A stretch of 64,000 nucleotides of DNA, from positions 1,922,001 to 1,986,000 of the forward strand of contig NZ_CP016210.1 of NCBI RefSeq assembly GCF_001682385.1. The letters are read 5' to 3'. The position numbers and the translations under genes are program-made. This document shows, piece by piece, positions 1 through 8,582 of the stretch. How positions within the stretch are numbered: the first letter of the stretch is position 1; the number at the start of each line of letters is the position of its first letter. The DNA is from Azoarcus olearius. Lineage in GTDB: Bacteria; Pseudomonadota; Gammaproteobacteria; Burkholderiales; Rhodocyclaceae. The notes beneath the pieces are model-generated. The model ran no database searches. It had not been told where the DNA came from and worked only from the letters and a program-made list of their open reading frames with translations.

Positions 1-1604
1 TGGATGATGCGCTGCACTGTTGCAAGCCCGATGCCTGTGCCGGAGAACTCGGTGGCGTTGTGCAGGCGGTGGAAGGGGCGGAAGAGGTTGGCCGCGAAGG
101 CCATGTCGAAGCCCGCGCCGTTGTCGGCCACGCAGAACACGCGGCGTTCGCGTTCGCGCTCGGCACGGAAGGCGATTCGCGCGACGGCCTGGCGCGAGGA
201 GAACTTCCACGCGTTGCGCAGCAGGTTTTCGATCAGCACGCGCACCAGCGTGCGGTCGGCGGTGACGATGAGGCCGCGGGTGATTTCCACTTCGACTTCG
301 CGCTCGGGCTCCTCGGCACGCAGTTCTTCGACCACCTGCAGCGCGAGTTCGGAGATGTCGAAGGTTTCCTTGTGCAGCGACTGGCGGGTGAGGCGGGCGA
401 GTTCGATCAGCGCATCGATCAGATGCGCCATCCGCTGCGTTGCCTTGCGGATGCGGTCGAGGTGACTGCGCGCCGTTTCATCCAGCTTTTCTTCCAGCTC
501 TTCTTCGAGGATGCGGGCAAAGCCGTCGATCGCGCGCAGCGGCGCGCGCAGGTCGTGCGAGACCGAATACGAGAAGGCCTCGAGTTCGCGGTTGGAGGCT
601 TCCAGTTCGGAGGTGCGCATGCGCACCCGTGCTTCGAGTTCCTGGTTGATGTTCTTCAGCGTGAGTTCGGCCACCTTGCGCGACGAGATGTCATCCAGCG
701 TGCCGGCGATACCGAGCCGGCTCCCGGCCGCGTCGGTGATCGGGCGGCAGGCGGCCTCGATCCAGCGGATTTCCCCTTCGCGGGTGCGCAGGCGCAGCTC
801 GAAATGGCATTCGGGCAGTCGTCCGCTGGCCACCGCCAGCAGTTGTTCGCTGGCGCCGCCGCGGTCGTCCGGGTGAAAGAAATCGACCAGCGGCTTTCCC
901 AGGCTCTGTTCCACCCGGTAGCCGGTGATGTTGCGCCACACGCCGTTGATGAAGCTGAGCCGCCCCTGGGTGTCGGTGCGGAAGATGACCTCGTTGACCG
1001 CTTCCACCACTTCGAAATAGCGCTGCTGGCTTTCCTGCAGCGCGCGTTCGGTGGCCACCTGCTCGGTCAGGTCGCGGCCGATGCCCTGGTAGCCGGCGAA
1101 TTCGCCGTTGCGCACCAGTGGCCGGCCGATGAGTTCGAGGTAGTGCAGCGCGCCGTCGCTGCCCTTGCAGGTGATCTGCAGCGTGACCGCGTCGCGTTGT
1201 TCGACCTGGGTGCGGTAGCGCAGCCAGTCGACCGGCTCGCATTCATCCCAGGCCTGCTCCCACGGGCGGCGGCCGAGCAGGGCGCGGGGGTCGAGCCCCG
1301 GGCGGTTGCGCAGTCCTTCGCCGATCCGGGTGTAGCGATGGTCTGCGTCGGTGGTCCATACCCAGTCCGAGGCCATCGCGATGAGTTCGAGCAAGCCGCG
1401 CGCATCCGGGGCCGGCAGAACCGCCTCGCCGGCTGCCTCGACGCGGGGGCGGCGCCACCAGGCGCCGGCACCGAAGCCGGCGAGCGCGACCGCCACCAGG
1501 CCGATCGCAAACGCCGTCAGACCGCCGCCGGCCGCATCTGCTTCCGCCGCAAGCGCCGGCATGCTGGCGCCGAGCAGCGGAACGAGCCCGTGAAGGCGGG
1601 CCAT
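1..1604 (-). CDS. PAS-domain sensor histidine kinase (C-terminus beyond window)
   Basis: The minus-strand frame opens at ATG (1602-1604) and stays open to the window edge, so about 534 residues are seen and the 3' end is missing. The N-terminus has a hydrophobic leader followed by a membrane segment at about residues 27-48. Two PAS regions follow (about 68-185 and 190-310, the second ending in a typical PAC stretch), then a short coiled coil. The HisKA box reads YSVSHDLRAPLRAID with the phospho-accepting His. The HATPase domain shows an N box (ENLLRNAWKFS), a DNGAGFD G1 box and a GTGIGL G2 box just before the edge. The HisKA style resembles phytochrome-type kinases. A soluble or receiver extension could lie outside the window. 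The ligand and partner regulator are not visible. Confidence 0.9.
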   Translation of the reverse strand, partial: MARLHGLVPLLGASMPALAAEADAAGGGLTAFAIGLVAVALAGFGAGAWWRRPRVEAAGEAVLPAPDARGLLELIAMASDWVWTTDADHRYTRIGEGLRNRPGLDPRALLGRRPWEQAWDECEPVDWLRYRTQVEQRDAVTLQITCKGSDGALHYLELIGRPLVRNGEFAGYQGIGRDLTEQVATERALQESQQRYFEVVEAVNEVIFRTDTQGRLSFINGVWRNITGYRVEQSLGKPLVDFFHPDDRGGASEQLLAVASGRLPECHFELRLRTREGEIRWIEAACRPITDAAGSRLGIAGTLDDISSRKVAELTLKNINQELEARVRMRTSELEASNRELEAFSYSVSHDLRAPLRAIDGFARILEEELEEKLDETARSHLDRIRKATQRMAHLIDALIELARLTRQSLHKETFDISELALQVVEELRAEEPEREVEVEITRGLIVTADRTLVRVLIENLLRNAWKFSSRQAVARIAFRAERERERRVFCVADNGAGFDMAFAANLFRPFHRLHNATEFSGTGIGLATVQRII

Positions 1605-1808
1605 CGACCCATGCCTTATGGGGGACGAGAACGGTTTCGGTTGTGCGCGACTCACGGGACTCCCGTTTTCGGATTACCTCGATTGGATTAGCAAGCGCGA
1701 GGTTCTTTATGTGGGCACCGCGCTTCTATAGCACAGTTCCGCGCCGCCGCGTATCGCCGGCAGCCCGTATGGCGGCCCAGGTGGGCCCGGCGTCACGAAC
1801 GGCTGGCG

Positions 1809-1814
1809 TAGAAT
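1809..1814 (+). promoter_or_regulatory. -10-like hexamer upstream of the methyltransferase
   Basis: TAGAAT stands in otherwise GC-rich DNA, 88 bp before the methyltransferase start. I see no convincing -35 at 16-18 bp. The rest of the 298-bp gap 1605-1902 holds no gene or clear terminator that I can support. Confidence 0.35.
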
Positions 1815-1902
1815 CTGTCATATCCGCTGCAAGCACGGCTTGCGCCAACCGTTTTCCGGACTTCCGCCGCTGGCGAGAGGTCTCTTGCCGAAGGACAGAC
1901 GC

Positions 1903-2442
1903 ATGCATTCCAGCCTGACCGCGCCCTCTCCGTGGGTGACCCGATTTGCGCCGTTGATCGCTGCCGGCGGTGAGGTGCTGGACCTTGCCTGTGGCGGCGG
2001 CCGCCACGCCCGCTGGCTGGCCCAGCGCGGATTCCGCGTGGAGGCGGCCGACCGTGACGGCGTGGCGCTCGAACTGCTTGCCGGTGTGCCGCATGTGCGC
2101 ACCCGTCAGGTCGATCTGGAGGCGGGCGCCTGGCCCTACGACGGGCGCCGGTTCGACGCGGTGGTGGTCACCAACTACCTTTACCGCCCGCGCTTCGACG
2201 CGATGCTGGCGTTGCTCGGTGCCGGCGGCGTGCTGATCTACGAAACCTTCATGGCCGGCAACGAACGCTTCGGCAAACCGAGCAATCCGGATTTCCTGCT
2301 TGCGCCCCACGAGTTGCTCCAGCGTCTGCCCGCGGGCTGGAGCGTGGTCGCGTTCGAGCAGGGCGAGGTCGCCCAGCCGCGCCCGGCCGCGCTGCAGCGC
2401 ATCTGCGCGGTCAATGGCGGCGGTCTGATTCCCTTGCCCTGA
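1903..2442 (+). CDS. class I SAM-dependent methyltransferase
   Basis: This 179-residue protein has the Rossmann methyltransferase signature: LDLACGGGRHARWLA (motif I, about residues 24-38), an acidic motif II end (VEAADRD) and a motif IV region (FDAVVVTNYLYRP). It resembles small TehB/tellurite-resistance-like methyltransferases, but the substrate cannot be read from sequence. I chose the ATG at 1903 because AAGGA lies about 10 nt upstream. The frame stays open further upstream, but that stretch has no family similarity. It ends 3 bp from the convergent selU stop, with no terminator between. Confidence 0.8.
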   Translation: MHSSLTAPSPWVTRFAPLIAAGGEVLDLACGGGRHARWLAQRGFRVEAADRDGVALELLAGVPHVRTRQVDLEAGAWPYDGRRFDAVVVTNYLYRPRFDAMLALLGAGGVLIYETFMAGNERFGKPSNPDFLLAPHELLQRLPAGWSVVAFEQGEVAQPRPAALQRICAVNGGGLIPLP

Positions 2443-2445
2443 TTC

Positions 2446-3549
2446 TCAGTCCCGGTTCGTCGCCATCGAGAGGATCTCGCGCGCGAGCGCCGGTATGTTG
2501 TGCGGCCCGAGGTCGTCGGTGACGATGCGCGGCGCCGCCGCGTAGCCTTGGTAACTGCCGTTTTGCGATCGCCGGTAGAGGGGGTCGTAGTGGTGGTCGA
2601 CGAGTTCGCCGAACAAGGCCGGCAGCGCACGCGCCTGCGCCAGCGCGAGCCAGTTGTCGATGCGCTCGTTGCTCTGCAGCCCGCGCAGCTTCTCGATCAG
2701 GCCCTGCAGGCGGGCAGTATCGTCGCCGAGGTAGGCGTAGTCGCGCACCAGGTATTCCAGCCGCGCCTCGCGGCTCGCCTCCACCACGATGCAGGGTGCT
2801 TTGCGGATGGCGAACAGCAATGGATCGGGCAGGAAGATGCGGCCGATCTTGCGGCTTTCCGCCTCGACGAACACCGGGCGGGCCGGATCGAGTCCGCTCA
2901 GCACCGCGTGCAGGGCGGTTTCGAAACCCTTCTGGGTGGGTTGCGGGCGATCCGGCAGCCCACCCAGCACCGAACCCTTGTGCGCCGCCAGTCCTTCGAG
3001 GTCCACGACCTGGGCACCGGCAGCGGCCAGTGCCTCGAGGATGCGCGTCTTGGCGCTGCCGGTGGCGCCGCCGACGACGCGCCAGTCGAACGCCGGTGCG
3101 AGCTGTGCCAGCTCTTCGATCACGACGTGACGGAAGCGCTTGTAGCCGCCTTCGAGCTGGCAGGCGTCCCAGCCGATCATCCGCAGCCAGGTGGTGAAGG
3201 CGCCGCTGCGCTGGCCGCCGCGCCAGCAATACACCAGCGGACGCCAGCGCTTCGGTTTGTCCTGCAGGTGGGCATAGAGGTGGCGGGCGATGTTCTCGGC
3301 CACCATCGCGGCGCCGATGCGGCGCGCTTCGAAGGCGGACTGCTGCACGTAGATGGTGCCGACGGTGGCGCGCTGCGCGTCGTCCAGCACCGGCAGGTTG
3401 ATCGCGCCGGGAATATGGTCTTCGGCGAACTCGGCCGGGGTGCGGGCGTCGATGATCTCGTCAAACTCGCCTCGCTGTGCTACGGTCGCAACGCCTTTCT
3501 GCATGGTTTCGGGTGCCGCGTCCTGCGGCGCCACTCCTTTCTGGAACAT
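2446..3549 (-). CDS. selU: tRNA 2-selenouridine synthase
   Basis: SelU (MnmH/YbbB) replaces sulfur by selenium in 2-thiouridine at the tRNA wobble position, using selenophosphate. The 367-residue protein has an N-terminal rhodanese domain with the active-site Cys in VYCWRGGQRSG (Cys108) and a C-terminal P-loop domain (GGATGSAKT, residues 160-168). Both are family hallmarks. It lies head to head with selD, which makes its selenium donor. The ATG at 3549 shares the palindrome CATG with the selD start. An internal ATG at 3504 gives a length closer to Escherichia coli SelU and could be the real start; a QKGVA motif occurs just after both candidates. Confidence 0.93.
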   Translation of the reverse strand: MFQKGVAPQDAAPETMQKGVATVAQRGEFDEIIDARTPAEFAEDHIPGAINLPVLDDAQRATVGTIYVQQSAFEARRIGAAMVAENIARHLYAHLQDKPKRWRPLVYCWRGGQRSGAFTTWLRMIGWDACQLEGGYKRFRHVVIEELAQLAPAFDWRVVGGATGSAKTRILEALAAAGAQVVDLEGLAAHKGSVLGGLPDRPQPTQKGFETALHAVLSGLDPARPVFVEAESRKIGRIFLPDPLLFAIRKAPCIVVEASREARLEYLVRDYAYLGDDTARLQGLIEKLRGLQSNERIDNWLALAQARALPALFGELVDHHYDPLYRRSQNGSYQGYAAAPRIVTDDLGPHNIPALAREILSMATNRD

Positions 3550-4588
3550 GGAAAAAATCCGGCTCACGCAATTTTCCCACGGCGGCGGATGCGGCTGCAA
3601 AATCGCGCCCGCGGTGCTCGCCGAAATGCTCTCCGGCATGCCGCCGGGCATCGTCCCGCCCGACCTGCTGGTCGGCACCGAAACCGCGGACGATGCCGCG
3701 GTCTACCGGCTGAACGAGCGCCAGGCGGTGGTGGCCACCACCGACTTCTTCACCCCCATCGTCGACGATCCTTACGACTTCGGCCGCATCGCGGCGACCA
3801 ACGCGCTGTCGGACGTCTATGCCATGGGCGGCACGCCGATCATGGCGCTGGCGGTGGTCGGCATGCCGCTCGACAAGCTCCCGCGCGAGGTGATCGCGCG
3901 CGTGCTGGAAGGCGGGGCCGCGGTGTGCCGCGAGGCGGGCATCCCGATCGCGGGCGGTCATTCAATCGATGTGCTCGAACCGATCTACGGGCTGGTCGGC
4001 ATCGGCGTGGTGGATCCCGCGCAGGTTCGCACCAATGCCGGGGCCCGCGCCGGCGACGTGCTGCTCCTTACCAAACCGCTCGGCGTCGGCGTGCTCTCCG
4101 CGGGGCTCAAGAAGGGCCTGCTGAGCGCGGAGGGCTACGCCGAAATGCTGCGCTGGACCACGACGCTGAACCGCGCCGGCGCCCGTCTGGCGGCGGTGGA
4201 GGGCGTGCACGCGGTGACCGACGTGACCGGCTTCGGCCTTGCGGGGCACCTGCTGGAGATGTGCCGCGGCGCCGGCCTCGCGGCCCGCCTGTCGTTCGAT
4301 GCGCTGCCGCTGATCGAAGAGGCGGTGGGCCTCGTGCGCGACGGCGTCGCCACCGGCGCCTCCGCCCGCAACTGGGCGAGCTACGGCGAGGACGTCGAGT
4401 TGCCGGCGGATTTCGAGGACTGGCAGCGCAAGCTGCTGACCGATCCGCAGACCTCGGGCGGGCTGCTCGTCGCCTGTGCCCCCGAAGTGGCCGACGAAGT
4501 GCTGGCGACGGTGGCTGCGGTACAGGGCAGTCCGGCCCGCGTCATCGGATGCATGGAGACGGGGCCGGCGCGGCTGAGGCTGGGCTGA
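3548..4588 (+). CDS. selD: selenide, water dikinase
   Basis: SelD makes selenophosphate from selenide and ATP. The 346-residue protein begins with the characteristic SHGGGCGCK; the catalytic Cys/Lys pair corresponds to Cys15 and Lys18. The active-site residue is Cys, not selenocysteine. It also carries TTDFFTPIVDDP and the DPQTSGGLL motif near the C-terminus. The only visible user of selenophosphate here is the divergent selU. The start codon overlaps that of selU by two bases, and there is no clear Shine-Dalgarno sequence, so translation initiation may be unusual. Confidence 0.96.
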   Translation: MEKIRLTQFSHGGGCGCKIAPAVLAEMLSGMPPGIVPPDLLVGTETADDAAVYRLNERQAVVATTDFFTPIVDDPYDFGRIAATNALSDVYAMGGTPIMALAVVGMPLDKLPREVIARVLEGGAAVCREAGIPIAGGHSIDVLEPIYGLVGIGVVDPAQVRTNAGARAGDVLLLTKPLGVGVLSAGLKKGLLSAEGYAEMLRWTTTLNRAGARLAAVEGVHAVTDVTGFGLAGHLLEMCRGAGLAARLSFDALPLIEEAVGLVRDGVATGASARNWASYGEDVELPADFEDWQRKLLTDPQTSGGLLVACAPEVADEVLATVAAVQGSPARVIGCMETGPARLRLG

Positions 4589-4594
4589 GGCCCT

Positions 4595-5206
4595 TCAGCC
4601 CTTGAGCATGTCGCGCAGGCCGCTGCGCCACAGGGTGTCGAGCATCAGCTGCTGCGCGTCGGCGGCCGGGTGGATGCCGTCGGCCTGGAAAAGCTCCGGC
4701 TTGTCGGCAAAGCCGTCGAACAGGAAAGGCACCAGCCGCACCTTGCGCTCGCGCGCGACGTCGGCAAAGGCGGCTTCGAAGCGGGTGGTGTAGCTTGTGC
4801 CGTAGTTCGGCGGCATGCGCATGCCCACCAGTAGCACCTTGGCGCCGGCCTTGTGCGCGGTGTCGATCATCGCGCCCAGGTTTTCCGCCAGCACGGCGGG
4901 CTGCAGACCGCGCAAGCCGTCGTTGGCGCCGAGTTCGAGGATCAGGATGTCCGGCTTGTGGCGCGCGAGCGCGGCCGGCAGCCGGGAGCGCCCGCCGGCC
5001 GAGGTCTCGCCCGACACGCTGTCGTTGACGACCGTGTGGCGGAACCCTTCGCGGGCAAGGCGCGTCTGCAGCAGGGTGGGCCAGGCCTGTCCGTTCTTCA
5101 GGCCATAGCCGGCCGAGAGGCTGTCACCCCACACCAGGATGGTGGCGGCCTGCGCGGCGCCCGACAACATGATGAACAGCAGGGTGACGATGGATCGCAG
5201 CGGCAT
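4595..5206 (-). CDS. tesA: periplasmic SGNH acyl-CoA thioesterase / lysophospholipase
   Basis: This 203-residue TesA homologue hydrolyses acyl thioesters and lysophospholipid-type esters in the periplasm. It has a signal peptide (cleavage predicted near AQA-A, residue 20), then the block I motif VWGDSLSAGYG with Ser29, the block II Gly (SGETSAGG), block III LGANDGLRG and block V DGIHP, which completes the SGNH set. The chosen ATG has GGAG about 7 nt upstream; another in-frame ATG lies 12 bp earlier. The divergent neighbour is a YbbA-type ABC ATPase, the same pairing as tesA-ybbA in E. coli, and the two coding regions overlap by about 17 bp. Confidence 0.93.
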   Translation of the reverse strand: MPLRSIVTLLFIMLSGAAQAATILVWGDSLSAGYGLKNGQAWPTLLQTRLAREGFRHTVVNDSVSGETSAGGRSRLPAALARHKPDILILELGANDGLRGLQPAVLAENLGAMIDTAHKAGAKVLLVGMRMPPNYGTSYTTRFEAAFADVARERKVRLVPFLFDGFADKPELFQADGIHPAADAQQLMLDTLWRSGLRDMLKG

Positions 5207-5906
5207 TGAATTCTCCATTCCGGTTATCGAGGTCGATCGGCTCGCCAAGCGGGTGCCGGTGGCCGAGGGCCAGGGCGAACTGCACATCCTCGAGGATGTG
5301 TGCTTCTCGGTGGACGCGGGCGAATCCGTCGCCATCGTGGGCGCATCCGGCTCGGGCAAATCGACGCTGTTGGGATTGCTTGCCGGGCTGGATGTTCCCG
5401 CCGGCGGCACCGTGAAGATACAGGGGCGCGACCTGTTCCAGCTCGACGAGGACGAGCGCGCGGCGCTGCGCGGCGAATCGGTCGGCTTCGTGTTCCAGTC
5501 CTTCCAGCTGCTGCCGGCGCTGACCGCGCTGGAGAACGTGATGCTGCCGCTGGAGCTGGCCGGCAACAGCGACGCCCGCGCGGTGGCGGTGCGCTGGCTG
5601 GAGCGGGTTGGTCTGGGCGGGCGGCTGCGCCACTATCCCAAGCATTTGTCCGGGGGCGAGCAGCAGCGCGTTGCGCTCGCCCGCGCCTTCGCGCCCGATC
5701 CGCGCCTGCTGCTGGCAGATGAGCCCACCGGCAATCTCGACGCGGAAACCGGGCGCGCGGTCATCGAGCTGATGTTCAGCCTCAACCGCGAGGCAGGTAC
5801 CACGCTGATCCTGGTAACGCACGACGAACATCTCGCCGCCCGCTGCGGCCGCGTGCTGCGGATGCAGAGCGGGCGGCTGACCGAGGCGGTCGCGACCGCC
5901 GGCTGA
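5190..5906 (+). CDS. YbbA/LolD-family ABC transporter ATPase
   Basis: This 238-residue ATPase of the MacB/LolD class carries Walker A (GASGSGKST), the LSGGEQQR signature, Walker B (LLLADEPTGNLD) and a His switch (LVTHDE). It sits divergent from tesA as ybbA does in enterobacteria. There the next gene is the large permease ybbP; here the next gene is serB on the opposite strand, so no permease partner is visible. ATG 5190 lies within the tesA leader region, and no shorter standard start exists before the conserved core. It ends 10 bp from convergent serB. Confidence 0.88.
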   Translation: MDRSGIEFSIPVIEVDRLAKRVPVAEGQGELHILEDVCFSVDAGESVAIVGASGSGKSTLLGLLAGLDVPAGGTVKIQGRDLFQLDEDERAALRGESVGFVFQSFQLLPALTALENVMLPLELAGNSDARAVAVRWLERVGLGGRLRHYPKHLSGGEQQRVALARAFAPDPRLLLADEPTGNLDAETGRAVIELMFSLNREAGTTLILVTHDEHLAARCGRVLRMQSGRLTEAVATAG

Positions 5907-5916
5907 TCCCTGCGCT

Positions 5917-6747
5917 TCAGTCGAAAAACTTGAGGATGCCGTCGAGCGCGACGTGGTCGAGACAGCAGCTGGCCACGGTGCGCAGCACCGGCTTGGCCCG
6001 GTAGGCAACGCCGAAGCCGGCGGCGCTCAGCATCGGGATGTCGTTGGCTCCGTCGCCGGCGGCGATCACCTGGGCGGGCGCGAGCCCAAGCTGGTCGCGC
6101 AGGCGCACCAGGTGCGCGGCCTTCGCCGCCCCATCCACGATGTCGCCCACCACCCGGCCGGTCAGGCGGCCGTCGGTCACCTCCAGCACGTTGGCGTAGG
6201 CGTGGTCGAAGCCGAGGTGTTGTTGCAGCCGGCTGGTGAAGTAGGTGAAGCCGCCCGACACCAGCACCGTGGTGATCCCGGCCGCCTGCAGCCCCTTCAG
6301 CAGCCGCTCGGCGCCGGGGTTGAGCTGCAGGCGTTCGCGGTACACCGCTTCCAGCGCGGTTTCCGGCAGGCCGGCCAGCAGCGCGACCCGGCGCGTGAGC
6401 GATTCGCGGAAGTCGATCTCGCCGCGCATTGCGGCCTCGGTGATCGCCGCCACCTCGGCCTTCAGCCCCTGCATGTCGGCGATCTCGTCGATGCACTCGA
6501 TGTTGATCAGCGTCGAGTCCATGTCGGTGACGAAGAGGCCGAAGTCGCTCAGCCGGCGTCCGTCCTCGATCCAGGCCCAGTCGAGCGCCGCCGCGGCGCA
6601 GTGGGCGGCGATGCCCTCCACGGGTTGCGCGCCCAGCAGGCGGAAGGACTCGGCCGTGACCTGCTCGATGCCGCGCGCCGCGGTGAGCTTGGCGAGCGCC
6701 TTGAGCGCGACCGTATCGACGTCCGCGCCCTGCACGACAAGGTTCAT
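5917..6747 (-). CDS. serB: phosphoserine phosphatase
   Basis: SerB catalyses the last step of serine synthesis, phosphoserine to serine. The 276-residue protein has a short N-terminal regulatory-type domain, then the HAD motif DMDST (Asp75 nucleophile, Asp77), motif II VSGGFTYF and motif III/IV GDGANDIPML. Its ATG overlaps the stop of the upstream DAHP synthase gene by 4 bp (ATGA), so the two are translationally coupled. The pair joins serine and aromatic amino-acid synthesis. Confidence 0.96.
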   Translation of the reverse strand: MNLVVQGADVDTVALKALAKLTAARGIEQVTAESFRLLGAQPVEGIAAHCAAAALDWAWIEDGRRLSDFGLFVTDMDSTLINIECIDEIADMQGLKAEVAAITEAAMRGEIDFRESLTRRVALLAGLPETALEAVYRERLQLNPGAERLLKGLQAAGITTVLVSGGFTYFTSRLQQHLGFDHAYANVLEVTDGRLTGRVVGDIVDGAAKAAHLVRLRDQLGLAPAQVIAAGDGANDIPMLSAAGFGVAYRAKPVLRTVASCCLDHVALDGILKFFD

Positions 6748-7820
6748 GCGCGCTCCCGGCGGGCCAGCGCGTCGCGCAGCACGCCGTGGGCGCTGCGGAT
6801 CATGTCCACCGTCGTGTCCCAGCCCACGCAGGCGTCGGTGACCGAACAGCCGTACTTCAGCTGCGACAGGTCGGCCGGGATCGCCTGGTTGCCGGCTTCG
6901 AGGTTGCTCTCGATCATCAGCCCGACCACCGAGCGGTTGCCTTCACGGATCTGGTGGATCACGTCCTTCATCACCAGCGGCTGCAACTCGGGCTTCTTCC
7001 ACGAGTTGGCGTGCGAACAATCGACCACGATGTTCACCGGCAGCTTGGCCTTGGCCAGCGCCTGCTCGGCAAGCGACACCGACACCGTGTCGTAGTTGGG
7101 GCGGCCGCCGCCGCCGCGCAGCACCACATGGCCGTGGCGGTTGCCGCGGGTGCGCAGGATGGCGGACTGACCCTGGCCGTTGATGCCGAGGAAACTGTGC
7201 GGGTGCGCCGCCGAGATGATCGCGTTGATCGCCACTTCAAGATCGCCGTCGGTGGCGTTCTTGAAGCCCACCGGGGTCGACAGCCCGGAGGCCATCTCCC
7301 GGTGGGTCTGCGATTCCGAGGTGCGGGCACCGATCGCGGTCCACGTCACCAGGTCGCCGTAGTACTGGGGCGCGTTCGGGTCCAGCGCCTCGGTGCCGGT
7401 GGGCAGGCCGATCTCGCACACGTCGAGCAGGAAGCGGCGGGCCTTTTCCATGCCCACGTCGATGCGGAAGGAGTCGTCCATGAAGGGGTCGTTGATGAAG
7501 CCCTTCCAGCCGGTCGAGGTACGCGGCTTCTCGAAATAGACGCGCATCACCAGCAGCATGGTGTCGGAGACTTCGTCGGCGAGCGCCTTCAGGCGCCGCG
7601 CGTAGTCCAGCCCGGCGACCGGGTCGTGGATGGAGCAGGGGCCGACGACGACGAACAGGCGCTTGTCGCGGCCTTCGAGGATGTCGGCGAGCGCCTTGCG
7701 CCCCGCCAGCACGGTGGCCGCCGCGCGGTCGGACAGCGGCACGCGCGCCTTGATCTCTTCGGGCGACGGCATGTGGTCGACGGTGGCGATGTTGAGGTTT
7801 TCGGTCTGGGCGACAGACAT
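6744..7820 (-). CDS. aroG: 3-deoxy-7-phosphoheptulonate (DAHP) synthase, class I
   Basis: This enzyme condenses phosphoenolpyruvate and erythrose 4-phosphate in the first step of the shikimate pathway. The 358-residue protein matches the class I AroG/AroF/AroH type along its length: VVGPCSIHDP near the N-terminus, MRVYFEKPRTSTGWKG, KNATDG, HANSWKKP and a C-terminal GCSVTDACVGWDTT. I cannot assign the feedback specificity (Phe, Tyr or Trp). It is the first gene of a two-gene operon with serB. Confidence 0.95.
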   Translation of the reverse strand: MSVAQTENLNIATVDHMPSPEEIKARVPLSDRAAATVLAGRKALADILEGRDKRLFVVVGPCSIHDPVAGLDYARRLKALADEVSDTMLLVMRVYFEKPRTSTGWKGFINDPFMDDSFRIDVGMEKARRFLLDVCEIGLPTGTEALDPNAPQYYGDLVTWTAIGARTSESQTHREMASGLSTPVGFKNATDGDLEVAINAIISAAHPHSFLGINGQGQSAILRTRGNRHGHVVLRGGGGRPNYDTVSVSLAEQALAKAKLPVNIVVDCSHANSWKKPELQPLVMKDVIHQIREGNRSVVGLMIESNLEAGNQAIPADLSQLKYGCSVTDACVGWDTTVDMIRSAHGVLRDALARRERA

Positions 7821-7965
7821 GAGGCGCTCCCGGATGCGGCCTGGAAAAGGCGGAATTGTAACTCCGAAGGGCTTCGGCTCGCCTGCGGCGGTGTCGATGC
7901 CGCGGGGCGTGACGCATGCCCCGCTGCGCGCGCGATCGGGCCGGCCCCGGCTAGGTGTAAACCAC

Positions 7966-7971
7966 TATAAT
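7966..7971 (+). promoter_or_regulatory. -10 hexamer for the PruR-like / GGDEF-EAL operon
   Basis: A perfect TATAAT, 31 bp before the start at 8003, falls in a 182-bp gap between divergent genes (aroG and this operon). The -35 region is poor. The predicted transcript would start near 7978. Confidence 0.5.
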
Positions 7972-8002
7972 CGCGCGATTTTCCGTTCGCCCAACCGCGC
8001 CG

Positions 8003-8530
8003 ATGAAGCTTCGCGCCGCCGTCCTGCTCGCCTGTTGCTGCCTGTCCTGCGGGGTGGCCTTCGCCGCCGCGGGTCCGGTGCCCGAACCGGTACGGCTGCC
8101 CGCGGCCGCGCATCCCGATGCCTCGCAGACCCTGCGCTTCGCTAGCGCTGGCAGCGTGCGCGAGTTGTCCCTGGCCGACATCGAGGCGCTGGGGCTGCAC
8201 GAGGTGCGCACCGCCACGTTCTGGCCGGCGGACGACGGCGTCTACCAGGGCGTGTTGCTGCGCGACGTGCTGAAGGCCGCCGGCCTGGGCGATGCCCTGG
8301 CGGTGCGCGTGGCCGCGCTCGATGGTTTTTCGCAGCTGCTGCCGCGCGCCGACTGGATGCGCTGGCCGGTGCTGCTGGCCACCCGCCGCGACGGCAAGCC
8401 GATGAGCGTGCGCAACAAGGGGCCGTTCCGCATCATCTACCCGCGCGACATGAGCCCGGCACTGGATGATCCGATCTACCGGCTGCGCTGGGTGTGGCTC
8501 ATCCGCAGCATCGAGGCGGTGGCCGAATGA
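8003..8530 (+). CDS. periplasmic molybdopterin-fold (SUOX-like) protein, PruR candidate
   Basis: The 175-residue exported protein has an N-terminal signal sequence; a type I site near AFA-A is likely, and an LLAC lipobox at residues 8-11 is a weaker alternative. The rest resembles the oxidoreductase molybdopterin-binding domain: ELSLADIEALG, YQGVLLRDVLKAAGL, and a C-terminal GPFRIIYP...YRLRWVWLIRSIE block typical of this fold. It is too small for a complete oxidoreductase. It lies 52 bp upstream of a membrane GGDEF-EAL gene on the same strand. That arrangement matches PruR, a periplasmic pterin-binding regulator of the DcpA diguanylate cyclase/phosphodiesterase in Agrobacterium. The functional assignment is inferred from fold and context. 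Confidence 0.75.
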   Translation: MKLRAAVLLACCCLSCGVAFAAAGPVPEPVRLPAAAHPDASQTLRFASAGSVRELSLADIEALGLHEVRTATFWPADDGVYQGVLLRDVLKAAGLGDALAVRVAALDGFSQLLPRADWMRWPVLLATRRDGKPMSVRNKGPFRIIYPRDMSPALDDPIYRLRWVWLIRSIEAVAE

Positions 8531-8582
8531 GCCCATCCCTGCAGTCGGCCGCGGTGGTGCGTTGCCGCCGGGGAGTCGCCCG

